Numbered from the stretch's first letter, positions 8,116 to 17,554 are shown. The stretch: DNA of 47,676 nt from Lachnospiraceae bacterium NC2008 (GCA_000687675.1 JHWS01000013.1:1-47676); one strand, 5' to 3'. Notes: generated by a model from the letters alone, not told the origin. Numbers and translations: made by a program.

Positions 8116-8691
8116 ATGTTTGTAGTAAACAGTGCTGATAATGAAGACAACGAAGATTACGACATTAATAGCGCTATAGAGTCTTATATTGAGGATATAG
8201 TATGTGGCGAAAAAGAAGCCATAGGTCATATCTATGATCTAACAAAAACTATGGTTTATGGTTACGTACTATCAATACTAAAGAATCCAACAGATGCGGA
8301 AGATATATTACAGGATACATATGTAAAGATTGCAGTTAGTGCAGATATGTATTCGGCTCAGGGCAAGCCTATGGCATGGATATATACCATAGCCAGAAAT
8401 CTTTCACTTATGAAGATTCGCAAGGACACCAGAAATGCTGATATTCCTGATTTTGAATGGGACCAGTTTGAAGCACCTAATTCAAAATTTGGAAGCGATG
8501 ACAGGATAGTGCTTGGAGCGGCACTTTCAAACCTGTCTGAAGAAGAAAGAAATATCGTTATGTTACATGCTGTGGGAGGCATGAAGCATAGGGAGATTGC
8601 AGAATTTTTGGATATGCCACTTGCTACAGTACTATCAAAGTATAATCGTTCACTTAAGAAACTTAAAAACATTCTCTCGGAGGGGCAATAA
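8116..8691 (+). CDS. ECF-type RNA polymerase sigma factor
   Basis: The 191-residue protein has sigma region 2 at about 25-95 (NPTDAEDILQDTYVKI, then MAWIYTIARNLSLMKIRK) and region 4 at about 130-185 (LSEEERNIVMLHAVGGMKHREIAEFL plus a helix-turn-helix). It directs RNA polymerase to a small regulon. Its partner is the membrane anti-sigma gene 3 nt downstream. About 25 acidic residues precede region 2. The signal and regulon are unknown. Confidence 0.93.
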   Translation: MFVVNSADNEDNEDYDINSAIESYIEDIVCGEKEAIGHIYDLTKTMVYGYVLSILKNPTDAEDILQDTYVKIAVSADMYSAQGKPMAWIYTIARNLSLMKIRKDTRNADIPDFEWDQFEAPNSKFGSDDRIVLGAALSNLSEEERNIVMLHAVGGMKHREIAEFLDMPLATVLSKYNRSLKKLKNILSEGQ

Positions 8692-8694
8692 TTA

Positions 8695-9732
8695 ATGAAG
8701 AAGGGAATATCGAATAGGGAGATTGAGGAAAGACTTAAGACCTCTGTCGAGCATCTTACTCCTGATATAAGGAGCCGTATTATCGAAAGATGCAAAGAAG
8801 AGTCAGAACCTGTACTCATTCATCACAAAAACAAATCACATTTAAGAAGAGTCAGACTATATCAGATTATAGCGGCAGCAGCTGTGCTATTTCTAGCATT
8901 TAGCATAGCTATACCACTTATGCATAAGCAGAAGTTTGAAAATGTGGCAGCAGTTATCGATATAGATGTTAATCCAAGTATTGAGCTTAGTATCAACAAT
9001 AAGGACAGGGTAGTTAAGGTCAAAGCTGTTAATGATGATGCTAAAGCTATCATAGAGGACATGGACCTACGAGGAACTCAGACTAACGTTGCTATCAATG
9101 CTATTATGGGTTCTATGCTTGAACACGGCTATCTACAAACAGATACTAAGTATGTTCTTGTATCAGTAGAAAGTAAGACTAAGGTATCATCTGAGGAGCT
9201 TGAACAGAAGGTATGTAGTGATATGGATACCATATTATCTAACTATTCTGTTGATGCTCAGATTTTGACTCAGGTTATGACTAATGATGACAATGTAGCT
9301 GATATATCAGATAATTATGGTGTATCTCAGGGGAAGGCAACTCTTATTAAGCATATTATGCTTATGGATAATAGCTACTACGAAGATGAGCTTAGCAGGA
9401 TGTCTATATCAGAACTTGACGCTCTTCTTACTGAACTTGAAGAGAGAGTTCCAAGTGCTGATTCAATAGTTGAAATTACTTATGTAGTACCTAGTGAAGT
9501 GGATAATAATTCAGAAGTAACATCTTCTGTATATGAGGAGCCTGCAGTAGAAGTTACTGTAGAGGATGAGGAAGAAAATACAGTTTCAAGTAATGAGGCT
9601 GAAATAGAACCTGTATCTGATGAAGATGAAGAGGATAGCGTATCTGAAAATAGCGTATCTTCTAATTCAGTATCGGAGAACCAGGCAAGTGATTTAGATA
9701 ACAATTTAGAGAAGGAAATTGAGGAGGAATAG
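8695..9732 (+). CDS. Membrane anti-sigma factor with RsgI-like domain
   Basis: This 345-residue single-pass protein has a cytoplasmic anti-sigma segment (1-50), one membrane helix (about 57-76) and an extracytoplasmic RsgI-like domain (about 84-150). The last contains IDVNPSIEL; in RsgI proteins the Asn-Pro bond in this motif is cut autocatalytically, and here it is Asn93-Pro94. The C-terminal 100 residues are acidic and serine-rich with repeated SVSEN/SVSSN units, a likely disordered outer tail with no carbohydrate-binding module. It starts 3 nt after the sigma gene, so the two form a cognate pair. Confidence 0.85.
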   Translation: MKKGISNREIEERLKTSVEHLTPDIRSRIIERCKEESEPVLIHHKNKSHLRRVRLYQIIAAAAVLFLAFSIAIPLMHKQKFENVAAVIDIDVNPSIELSINNKDRVVKVKAVNDDAKAIIEDMDLRGTQTNVAINAIMGSMLEHGYLQTDTKYVLVSVESKTKVSSEELEQKVCSDMDTILSNYSVDAQILTQVMTNDDNVADISDNYGVSQGKATLIKHIMLMDNSYYEDELSRMSISELDALLTELEERVPSADSIVEITYVVPSEVDNNSEVTSSVYEEPAVEVTVEDEEENTVSSNEAEIEPVSDEDEEDSVSENSVSSNSVSENQASDLDNNLEKEIEEE

Positions 9733-9736
9733 TGAT

Positions 9737-10468
9737 ATGGCAAAATATCCAACACCACACATTAAAGCAACACCAGAAGATTTCGGTAAGACAGTACTTA
9801 TGCCGGGAGATCCACTAAGATCAAAGTTTATAGCTGAGAATTTCTTTACAGATGCAAAGCTTGTTAACAATGTTAGAGGTGTTCAGGGTTACACAGGAAC
9901 TTACAAGGGAACTAAGGTAAGCGTTATGGCAAGTGGTATGGGTATGCCATCTATAGGTATATATAGCTATGAGTTATATAACTTCTTTGATATTCCTAAT
10001 ATTATGCGTATAGGTTCAGCTGGGTCTATAAAGGATGATGTTAATCTTATGGACATAGTTATGGCTATGGGAGCATCAACAGATACTAACTTTATAAGAC
10101 AGTTTAACCTTCCAGGAACATTTGCACCAATAGCTGATTATACTATGCTTAGCACTGCTATTAAGGCAGCAGACAAGGTGGGAGCTAACTATCATGTAGG
10201 TAATGTATTTTCAACAGATATTTTCTATGATGCTGATAATACAACTAATACAAAGATGGCTGATATGGGCTGCCTTTGTGTAGAGATGGAAACAGCTGCC
10301 CTTTACATGAATGCTGCTAAGGCAGGTAAGAGAGCTCTTGGAATCTTTACAGTTTCAGACCATATTCTTAAGGGACAGGGACTTTCTCCAGAAGAACGTC
10401 AGACATCATTTACACAGATGATGGAAATAGCTCTTGAAACAGCTGTAGAACTTGATAAGATATCATAA
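9737..10468 (+). CDS. deoD: Purine nucleoside phosphorylase, DeoD type
   Basis: The 243-residue enzyme cleaves purine (deoxy)nucleosides with phosphate to base and (deoxy)ribose 1-phosphate. It has the phosphate-binding start KTVLMPGDPLRSKFIA, GMGMPSIGIYSYEL, the nucleoside site VEMETAALYMNA and the catalytic aspartate in FTVSDHIL. The ATG at 9737 follows gaggaggaatagtgat; a longer in-frame version from 9719 would overlap the anti-sigma gene. It is only 4 nt from that gene and probably cotranscribed, though the functional link is unclear. Confidence 0.95.
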   Translation: MAKYPTPHIKATPEDFGKTVLMPGDPLRSKFIAENFFTDAKLVNNVRGVQGYTGTYKGTKVSVMASGMGMPSIGIYSYELYNFFDIPNIMRIGSAGSIKDDVNLMDIVMAMGASTDTNFIRQFNLPGTFAPIADYTMLSTAIKAADKVGANYHVGNVFSTDIFYDADNTTNTKMADMGCLCVEMETAALYMNAAKAGKRALGIFTVSDHILKGQGLSPEERQTSFTQMMEIALETAVELDKIS

Positions 10469-10492
10469 TTTTTAGATTTTTACTGTTTATTA

Positions 10493-10524
10493 ATCCTCTG
10501 CCATACTGGCAGGGGATTTTTTAT
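10493..10524 (+). terminator. Intrinsic terminator after deoD
   Basis: ATCCTCTGCCA and TGGCAGGGGAT pair (with a G-U) around a 3-nt loop, followed by TTTTTT. Confidence 0.85.
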
Positions 10525-10556
10525 GTAATTTTCCTTGGATTATAGGCAATTCAAGG

Positions 10557-10585
10557 TTGTATTTTTATGCTAAAAAAAGTATAAT
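10557..10585 (+). promoter_or_regulatory. Sigma-A promoter of the dynamin/GGDEF operon
   Basis: TTGTAT (10557-10562), a 17-nt spacer and TATAAT (10580-10585). It lies about 45 nt upstream of the dynamin start. Confidence 0.7.
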
Positions 10586-10636
10586 TTTATTGGGTTTTTA
10601 TGTGAAAAATAACGCACGTTGGAGGTACACTAACAC

Positions 10637-13153
10637 ATGAAGGAATTAATGCTTGCGTATCATTCTGTAAAGAAGGAGATACGTTTTTTTGGCAAATTTA
10701 AGGGGGAATTTGTTGAAATACCATATGAGGAGTGTCCTAGACTTGAACAGTACAGTCCAGGTACTGGAGATTTTGTACTTCAGAATCAGGGTAAGAAATT
10801 CTTTGATGATATATGGGAGCAGTTTGCGAAAGATAATATTAATATTACTTTCAAAGGCACAAAGATAGATTATGAGGATCTTCAGAAGAAGATTGCTGAC
10901 TACAACGAAACTAACGGAAAGCAAATCTTAAAGATTACAAAGTTTATTGAACTTCCTAATGTTTCTGAAACATACGAAGCAATAAGCAAGTTCTGTAATG
11001 AAACTCTTGATACATTCGAAAAAGAACTTCAGGACAATGAAACAAAGCTTATCTTCAGAAGAAGAAAGAGTTTATTCGAGGAGCGTAAGCAGGCTCTTGA
11101 TGAGAATGATGTAAATCTTTGCCTTGTTGGTACATATAGTGCTGGTAAGTCTACATTTATCAACGCAATTATTGGAAAGAGAATCCTTCCAGAAAGTATC
11201 AACTCTGAAACAGCAAAGATGTTCAAAATCAGGAATGCTGAGAATCCTAGAGTTTCTTTTGTTGCAAAAACTAAGGCTGGCGTTAAAGACGATAACATCT
11301 CTATCGCTTGGAATGAGCCACTTGGCCAGTTTGAACTTGAGAGAGTTAGCATGATATCTGATGAGAATCTCAGAAAGATGCTTGAGAGAGAAACAACTCA
11401 GGTAGCTGAGATGGGACTTAGACAGCATGAACAGCTTTGCCGTATCCTTAAGGAACTTAATGATGTTCCTAACCATGAGCAGGAAGACGGAAGTGCATAT
11501 GTTAACGGTGTAATTGAAGTTGAGTATCCTATTCCACTTTGCAAGAATGTAAACTTTACATTCTTCGATACACCAGGTACAGACAGTAACTCTAATGAGC
11601 ACCTTCTTATCCTTAAAGAAGCTCTTCAGAAACAGACAAACTCAGTACTTATCGTTATATACGAGCCAACAAAGATGGAAGGTACTGGTAACTCTATTCT
11701 TTATAAGCTTATTAATGGCTTTAGAAATAAAGATAACAAGAACGATGATAATAATGTATCTATCGACCTTGCAAGATCATTCCATGTAATCAACCAGGCT
11801 GATACAAAGAGTAGCAAGGATCTTAAGCTTCTTCGTAACAAGAAAGTTGCTGTTACACTTAAGGAAGAAGATAAGATTTACAATGAAGAGGCTATGGAAA
11901 TTGACCTTTCTCAGGAAAGATTATTCTTCGTTTCTTCTAAGGCAGCATACATCAGTAAGGCTATTAGATCTAATATCGATCTTGAGGATGAGCGTACATG
12001 GCTTGCTAACCATAAGCAGGAAATCAACAATGAGCCTACCAGAGACCCATTCACAGATGCTGAGACAAACATAACATCTGATAATGGATTATTCTATAAG
12101 TATGATAAGCTTGCTAATGCTGATTTTGAAACAAAGCAGCTCATAGCTGACTGTGAAGAAGCGGCTGAAAACTGTGATAATTCACTTGATGGTGTAATTA
12201 AGCGTATATATATCAACTCTGGTATGTATGCTATAGAGCAGGAAATCGTTAAATATGCTCAGAAATATGCCTTATCTGTAAAAGCTAAGGGCTTATATGA
12301 TGGAATTAAAGGACTTGTAGATTTCATCAAGGCTGACTACGAAGCTATTGAGAATCAGGCAAGACTTTCTAAGGAACATATTGAGAAGAATATCGAAATC
12401 ATGAAGACAAGCATGGTAAGCGATATTGAGAAGTCTCATGAAGAATTTGTTGCTAGAATTACTAACGATTCACTTGAGACTCAGGTTCAGCAGATTAAGG
12501 ACCTTGTTAAAGATATTGAAAAACGTCAGGATATGGCAAGTAAGCAGGCAGACAAGATGCAGTGGATTGCTCTTAAGCCTGAAATCTTCGAATCAAAGAA
12601 CAGGGTTATTATTGCAGAACTTAACAGATACCTTCAGGATATTGATGATATTTACAAAGAGATTCGTGGTGATATCCTAGCAGCTCAGGTTAGAGAACTT
12701 AAAGATATCATCGTAAAGAAGATTAAAGAATACAAAGGTATTGATGAAAATCTTATCCGCCGTATTGCTAACATCTCTGATACAGAGATACCTGCTTCTG
12801 AAATTGGTGCTCTTAAGATGGATGATTACATCAATGAGCAGAAAGCAATCCTTATCTTCAACACAATGGATAAGAAGGCTTATAAGCGAGATCTTGAGAG
12901 AGCATTTAACCAGCAGACAGTTAACCAGTTCGTTGCTTACAAGGAAGAAATCATAAAGGTTGCTCAGCAGCGTACTGCAGAGATGGTTGAAGAATTTAAG
13001 AACAATATTGATACTATATCAGGAAGTCTTGAAATTCTTATTAAGGATGAGAACAAGGCTATTGAAGAACAGGCTAAGGCTAAGGAAGTACTTGAGCTTG
13101 TAGCTAAGAAGGACGACGAACTTAACAAGAGAATTTGGGGCGAGACGGTTTAG
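10637..13153 (+). CDS. Dynamin-like large GTPase
   Basis: This 838-residue protein has an N-terminal region of about 150 residues, then a dynamin-family GTPase: G1 GTYSAGKST at about 165-173, G3 FFDTPGTDS near 310 and a G4-like NQAD near 385. From about 540 to the end it is mostly charged helix, likely coiled coil or a helical stalk. I see no strong membrane-spanning segment. Bacterial dynamin-like proteins bind and remodel membranes, and some act in phage defence or membrane repair; which applies here is unknown. It is 7 nt ahead of a diguanylate cyclase gene, in one operon. Confidence 0.85.
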   Translation: MKELMLAYHSVKKEIRFFGKFKGEFVEIPYEECPRLEQYSPGTGDFVLQNQGKKFFDDIWEQFAKDNINITFKGTKIDYEDLQKKIADYNETNGKQILKITKFIELPNVSETYEAISKFCNETLDTFEKELQDNETKLIFRRRKSLFEERKQALDENDVNLCLVGTYSAGKSTFINAIIGKRILPESINSETAKMFKIRNAENPRVSFVAKTKAGVKDDNISIAWNEPLGQFELERVSMISDENLRKMLERETTQVAEMGLRQHEQLCRILKELNDVPNHEQEDGSAYVNGVIEVEYPIPLCKNVNFTFFDTPGTDSNSNEHLLILKEALQKQTNSVLIVIYEPTKMEGTGNSILYKLINGFRNKDNKNDDNNVSIDLARSFHVINQADTKSSKDLKLLRNKKVAVTLKEEDKIYNEEAMEIDLSQERLFFVSSKAAYISKAIRSNIDLEDERTWLANHKQEINNEPTRDPFTDAETNITSDNGLFYKYDKLANADFETKQLIADCEEAAENCDNSLDGVIKRIYINSGMYAIEQEIVKYAQKYALSVKAKGLYDGIKGLVDFIKADYEAIENQARLSKEHIEKNIEIMKTSMVSDIEKSHEEFVARITNDSLETQVQQIKDLVKDIEKRQDMASKQADKMQWIALKPEIFESKNRVIIAELNRYLQDIDDIYKEIRGDILAAQVRELKDIIVKKIKEYKGIDENLIRRIANISDTEIPASEIGALKMDDYINEQKAILIFNTMDKKAYKRDLERAFNQQTVNQFVAYKEEIIKVAQQRTAEMVEEFKNNIDTISGSLEILIKDENKAIEEQAKAKEVLELVAKKDDELNKRIWGETV

Positions 13154-13160
13154 GAGACTT

Positions 13161-15038
13161 ATGAGTAAAAATTCAGGCGTTAATAACAATGGAATACAGA
13201 CTATTAATACTCTGAATATTAGCGAAAGCCGTTTTTCATTAGCAATATTTAAAATCAGAGTTAATGACAAGGTAGAGCTTGTTGAAGCAAATGATTTCTT
13301 CTTTGATTATGTTGGTACATCTAGGAATGATTATGCCGGTGGTTTATTTGAACGTATGGGCAATTCTGACAGAATTATGTACGAGAATTATATCAAGGAG
13401 ATGTCAGCAGGTAAGATAGACTTTACTCTTGAGATAAAGATAAACAGGAAGAATAGAGATATTATTTCCTGGGCTCAGATAGAGGCTGATTATTACGGAG
13501 ATGACCCTTCAGGAAGATATTATTTATGTCTTATGAGGGATATTTCTAAGAGAAAGCAGATGGAGTCAGAGTTATCGGAACTTCGTAATCTCTATATGAA
13601 GGCAATCTCAAGTAGTGATGAGATGATTTTTGACTACAACATCGATACTGATATGTTTATGTATTATAAACTTACAGAAGAGAATGGTGTTATAGTCAAC
13701 AGTCCTAACGTAAGAGTTGATTTCTTAAAGAACCTTAGCAGTAGTAGGGATGTATATCCAGATGATTTGGTTTATTTCTATGATTTATGTAGAGAAACAT
13801 TAAACCATCCATTTGATATTAGATTTAGAAGGTCTAACCAGAAGCCAGGCGAGTATACAAGGATGCGAGTTCATGCATCTGTAGAAAAGAGCCTGACAGG
13901 ACGTCCATCAAAGATAATTGGTACTATTAGACCTATAGAAGATATAAAGGATAATTCTGATAAATCAGGATTTAACGAAAAGGACGAACTCACTGGTATC
14001 ATGAATAGAACCACTGCCAGAAAGCATATTGAAGAGTTCCTTCTTAGTTCTTCTGTAGACAGTCCATATGCTCTTCTTATTTTAGATATTAAGGGCTTTA
14101 AGAATATTAATGATACACTTGGACATATCTTTGGTGACAATGTTCTTATTCAGGTAGCAGACACTATTATTGAGAATATAGGACGTAATGATATAGTTGG
14201 ACGTCTTGGTGGTGATGAGTTTATCATCTTTATCAAGAACATCGGAGAGTCTGCTATAGTTGCTATCTGTGATAAGATTAGACGTGAGATATGTAATATT
14301 TATGTTGGTGAAGATGCCAAGATAGATGTTTGTATAGGTGCTATTTTAGAGCAGGATCACAGCATAACATGTCAGGAACTTATTCAGACTGCAGATGCCG
14401 CTTTGTTTGAGCTTATTACAAAGGGTGGTACAGGTCTTAATATAGCTAAAGAGATTGTTACTAAGCCAGCTGAACTTAAGCTTTCATATGTAGCTGATAT
14501 GAACCTTAGATCTGTTCCAAAGAACACAGAGAAGCGTCTAAGCGAGCTTATATTTGAGCTTCTTGAACAGGCTAAGGACATCGACAAGGCCCTTGATACA
14601 GTACTTGCTCTTGTAGGTGAGAAAAAGGATCTTTCTCGTATTACCATGTTCAGACGAGACGGTAGCGAGCTTTGTATTACAAGACAGTGGATATCCAGAG
14701 GATTTGCTGCTAAGAATCCAGAAGAAACATCGCTTTACCTTGAATTCCAAAACAAGATGAAGGAAAACTTCGAAGAAGATGGTATGGGAATCATCAACAG
14801 CGATTCTGTTATGAGATTTAACCCTGATAAGGCACGAATTATGCTGTCAGAGGGTGCAAAGTCCATTATGTACTGTAATATGATGGAATTTGGCGAGGTT
14901 GTAGGCGTTATAGCATTTGTTGACTGTGTTAATGAAAGAGAGTGGTCTTCAATTGATTATAAGGCATTTAGAACTATTACCCGTATGATTTCAGCATATA
15001 CATACAAGGCTGAGAGTTTTAAGAATAATAAAGAATAA
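13161..15038 (+). CDS. PAS-GGDEF diguanylate cyclase, with C-terminal extension
   Basis: The 625-residue protein appears soluble. A PAS-like sensor covers about 20-130 (ending YYLCLMRDISKRKQ), a second PAS-like part about 140-260, and a GGDEF domain about 270-430 with intact GGDEF at 350-354, preceded by DELTGIMNR and followed by ADAALFELITKG. It should make cyclic di-GMP from two GTP. The allosteric I-site RxxD is absent: the sequence is GRND at 341-344, with Gly where Arg is needed. Residues 455-625 look GAF-like. It is the second gene of the dynamin operon. Confidence 0.85.
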   Translation: MSKNSGVNNNGIQTINTLNISESRFSLAIFKIRVNDKVELVEANDFFFDYVGTSRNDYAGGLFERMGNSDRIMYENYIKEMSAGKIDFTLEIKINRKNRDIISWAQIEADYYGDDPSGRYYLCLMRDISKRKQMESELSELRNLYMKAISSSDEMIFDYNIDTDMFMYYKLTEENGVIVNSPNVRVDFLKNLSSSRDVYPDDLVYFYDLCRETLNHPFDIRFRRSNQKPGEYTRMRVHASVEKSLTGRPSKIIGTIRPIEDIKDNSDKSGFNEKDELTGIMNRTTARKHIEEFLLSSSVDSPYALLILDIKGFKNINDTLGHIFGDNVLIQVADTIIENIGRNDIVGRLGGDEFIIFIKNIGESAIVAICDKIRREICNIYVGEDAKIDVCIGAILEQDHSITCQELIQTADAALFELITKGGTGLNIAKEIVTKPAELKLSYVADMNLRSVPKNTEKRLSELIFELLEQAKDIDKALDTVLALVGEKKDLSRITMFRRDGSELCITRQWISRGFAAKNPEETSLYLEFQNKMKENFEEDGMGIINSDSVMRFNPDKARIMLSEGAKSIMYCNMMEFGEVVGVIAFVDCVNEREWSSIDYKAFRTITRMISAYTYKAESFKNNKE

Positions 15039-15049
15039 TATGAATTAGT

Positions 15050-15081
15050 AAAGCGCTTGCCATAAGGCAGGCGCTTTTTTT
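15050..15081 (+). terminator. Terminator of the dynamin/GGDEF operon
   Basis: AGCGC-t-TGCC and GGCA-g-GCGCT form a stem with an ATAA loop followed by TTTTTTT. Confidence 0.88.
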
Positions 15082-15083
15082 AC

Positions 15084-15120
15084 ATAAAAAAAGACCGTAT
15101 CTTATAGATACGGTCTTTAC
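15084..15120 (-). terminator. Terminator of the minus-strand VirD4-like operon
   Basis: Read on the minus strand, AAGACCGTATC and GATACGGTCTT form a stem followed by seven T. It sits back to back with the terminator of the plus-strand operon. Confidence 0.88.
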
Positions 15121-15131
15121 TATTATTACTA

Positions 15132-16628
15132 TTAGTCTGGCTGTGAGAATGGAACACCTTCAGGCTGGAATGCAAACTTAGTTGTGAACTTAACAACGTC
15201 GAATGTATTAGGATGAGGTATTTCAATAGGTGGAATAGGTACAACCTGATAATTACAATATGCAGGGTACTGATCAATATCAGCCATGTAAGTAATGAAT
15301 GGATATTCACGACCATGGAGGATAAGACATTCACCTTTCTCTTTACAGAATCTCTGTAACTCAGTAACTGAGATAAGTCTACGTTTCTCAGCACCACCTG
15401 GACCCCAGGCATCAATCTCACCACAGAGGAAACTGATTTCATTAAGAAGATCTCGCTCACGTGATGTAAGGAATACCCAGTTATCACAGTTACCTTTGAT
15501 TGTATCTGCATCTTCGCCATATCTACCCTTAAGCTGGTGGATTGACTGCGCTACAAGAACGAATCTCATGTTTCGGCTTCGAGCAGCAGAAATCATTGAA
15601 GGCATATCTGGAATCTTTGGTATGTTACAGAACTCATCAAGTACGAAGTTAACACGGATTGGAAGGGCAAGTGATGCCTGTCTCTGTGCTTCACCGATGA
15701 GGATTTCATATACCTGCTTGATAAACATAGTTACAAGGAAGTGACATGTTGTCTTTTCATCAGGTACGATTACGTAAACAGCAGTCTTTTCATGACCAAA
15801 GAGTCTGATATCGAATGTATTTGCACAAAGCATATCAGTAAGTCTCTTGTTAAGGTTGAATATGGCAACCATACCATAAAGAACTGTCATGATAGATGAA
15901 ATAGTCTTTTCATTCTCACCAAGAAGTGTACCCTTGAAGAGCATACCAATTGTATTAGAGTTGTTCATCTTACCTGCAAGAGTCTTAAGTGATTCAAGTG
16001 AAGACTGAGAGCAGAGTGATGTAAGTGAACGAATATTTACTGCGTTCTCAGCTGCTGCAGCCTCAAATAAGAGGTACATATTAGCTGTAAGAAGTGTTTC
16101 AGCCATCATTGGATAGAGGATATCAGTTGAATTCTCTTTCTGTGTTGCTGAAAGTGTTGCTGCAAGGTCGTTTACAAGGTTGTTAGCTTCATCCTTACGA
16201 CCTGTACGGTAGTACTCGTATGGAAGTGAAAGTGGATCCCACATGTCTCCGTAACCGATATCTCGGAAGTTAAGTACTACTACTTTATAGCCGTTCTGCT
16301 TAGCAAAACCAGCTGTTCTAACATAAAGTTCGGCCTTAGGGTCGGTACATACGAAAGACTCGCCAGCACGAATATATGTATTGATTGTTGGCATAACGAA
16401 AAGACGTGTTTTCTTGGAACCTGTAGCACCGAAGATAAGTGTATGTGTATCACGTCCATCAAGATAGCCTGTATTACCATCACTCATGATAGGAATACCA
16501 CCAGTAGGATAGTTAGGAGCGTTAAGGTCTACTCTTGTTGCAGATGACTGTATCTCTTCGATACTAGCCCAACGTGTCTGACCAGTATTACTCTTATATC
16601 TGTTATTCTTAATCTGACTACTACTCAT
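15132..16628 (-). CDS. Orphan VirD4/TraG-like (type IV coupling protein family) ATPase
   Basis: The 498-residue protein matches VirD4/TraG coupling ATPases of Firmicute conjugative elements: Walker A GATGSKKT at 67-74, CTDPKAELYVRTAGF near 94-108, Walker B FVLDEFCNIPKIP with Asp331-Glu332, then RFVLVAQSIHQLKGRYG and an LTSRERDLL sensor/arginine region. Two features are odd. Walker A has Lys72 where Gly is usual, and there is no N-terminal membrane anchor, so it should be soluble. No relaxase, mating channel or integrase is in the window. It is 14 nt downstream of a degenerate AAA+ gene and likely works with it. A function other than conjugation is probable but unknown. Confidence 0.85.
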   Translation of the reverse strand: MSSSQIKNNRYKSNTGQTRWASIEEIQSSATRVDLNAPNYPTGGIPIMSDGNTGYLDGRDTHTLIFGATGSKKTRLFVMPTINTYIRAGESFVCTDPKAELYVRTAGFAKQNGYKVVVLNFRDIGYGDMWDPLSLPYEYYRTGRKDEANNLVNDLAATLSATQKENSTDILYPMMAETLLTANMYLLFEAAAAENAVNIRSLTSLCSQSSLESLKTLAGKMNNSNTIGMLFKGTLLGENEKTISSIMTVLYGMVAIFNLNKRLTDMLCANTFDIRLFGHEKTAVYVIVPDEKTTCHFLVTMFIKQVYEILIGEAQRQASLALPIRVNFVLDEFCNIPKIPDMPSMISAARSRNMRFVLVAQSIHQLKGRYGEDADTIKGNCDNWVFLTSRERDLLNEISFLCGEIDAWGPGGAEKRRLISVTELQRFCKEKGECLILHGREYPFITYMADIDQYPAYCNYQVVPIPPIEIPHPNTFDVVKFTTKFAFQPEGVPFSQPD

Positions 16629-16642
16629 TTTATTACCCCTCC

Positions 16643-17506
16643 TTAGCTGTCATACTGTGCAGTAAATACACGAGTATTGTTCTGTATAAGTTCTGATACG
16701 TACATTCCGTCAGGAGCAAATGCACTAATCATACCCTTAGTAACAACTCCATCGTATGGTGGAGTAGAGGTATATACTGAATAAACAATATCTTCTGCAA
16801 GTCTATCAAGCATCTCATATCCAGCAAAGTACTGATCTTCACGAAGCTTATTAACAGAAGAAACAACCATAGCCTCTGCTTCAGCATCAAGGTTAAGACC
16901 ATAACCTGAAATCTCACCCTTAATGTAGCTTGCAAGCTCTTCTGAATCTGGAAGTTCCATCTCGATAACTTCTATTCTAAAGAAGAGAACGAGAAGCTGC
17001 ATAAGCTGTTCAACAGCCTTAGGATCATAGTTATGAATATTGAAGATGAACATAATATCATCATCCATAGATGAGAGATACTTCATTATGTTAATGAAGT
17101 TTTCTTCTTTAAAATGTCCAACCCATTCACCAACTTCAATAGAAAGAATACCCTTGTATTCACTTCTAAATCCAGCTGCATCACGAATCTTTTCAGCTAT
17201 TTTTTCGATTTCATGGAAATTAGTTTTGTCTGGAATATATTCAAGATAATATTCGAAGTACTTAACGTTACCATAGAATTCTACGAGATTCTGGCTAGAA
17301 TCAAGATACTGTGTAAGTAATTTTAAAAGATTAGAACGGTCGATACCGTTGTCACATACCCAAAGTAAATCAGGAAGGACAAGACCTTTCTTTGCCTGGA
17401 ACCTTGTTAGGTTCTCACTAAAACGCTGCCAACGCTCAATTACATCTTTGAATCCGCTAAGACCTTTGAGCGCCATGATTTGGTCATAATATGCATTTTC
17501 TGCCAT
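16643..17506 (-). CDS. Degenerate AAA+ (pseudo-ATPase) protein, partner of the VirD4-like ATPase
   Basis: I do not know a named family for this 287-residue protein. Its plan resembles a CbbX-like AAA+ module: helix with LKGLSGFKDVIERW (13-26), strand plus Walker A position DLLWVCDNGIDRSNLL (46-61), Walker B position KGILSIEVGEWVG (118-130), a sensor-1-like FIFNIHN (153-159) and a lid-like ELPDSEELASYIKGEISGYG (184-203). The catalytic residues are missing: no GKT in Walker A and no DE in Walker B. It may be a non-hydrolysing adaptor. It begins 78 nt after the lipoprotein gene, behind a dyad operator-like site. Confidence 0.6.
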   Translation of the reverse strand: MAENAYYDQIMALKGLSGFKDVIERWQRFSENLTRFQAKKGLVLPDLLWVCDNGIDRSNLLKLLTQYLDSSQNLVEFYGNVKYFEYYLEYIPDKTNFHEIEKIAEKIRDAAGFRSEYKGILSIEVGEWVGHFKEENFINIMKYLSSMDDDIMFIFNIHNYDPKAVEQLMQLLVLFFRIEVIEMELPDSEELASYIKGEISGYGLNLDAEAEAMVVSSVNKLREDQYFAGYEMLDRLAEDIVYSVYTSTPPYDGVVTKGMISAFAPDGMYVSELIQNNTRVFTAQYDS

Positions 17507-17538
17507 TAATGTAACCCACCTTTCATAATTATGTGTAG

Positions 17539-17554
17539 TGTGAATTCTGTCACA
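17539..17554. promoter_or_regulatory. Perfect 16-bp dyad TGTGA-N6-TCACA, Rex- or CRP/FNR-like operator
   Basis: TGTGAATTCTGTCACA has perfect 5-bp half-sites. The 18-mer 17538-17555 matches the Rex consensus TTGTGAANNNNTTCACAA at 12 of 14 fixed positions, and the half-sites equal the CRP consensus. It lies 33-48 bp upstream of the pseudo-AAA+ start, where it could control that gene and the VirD4-like gene. The regulator is not identified. Confidence 0.5.
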
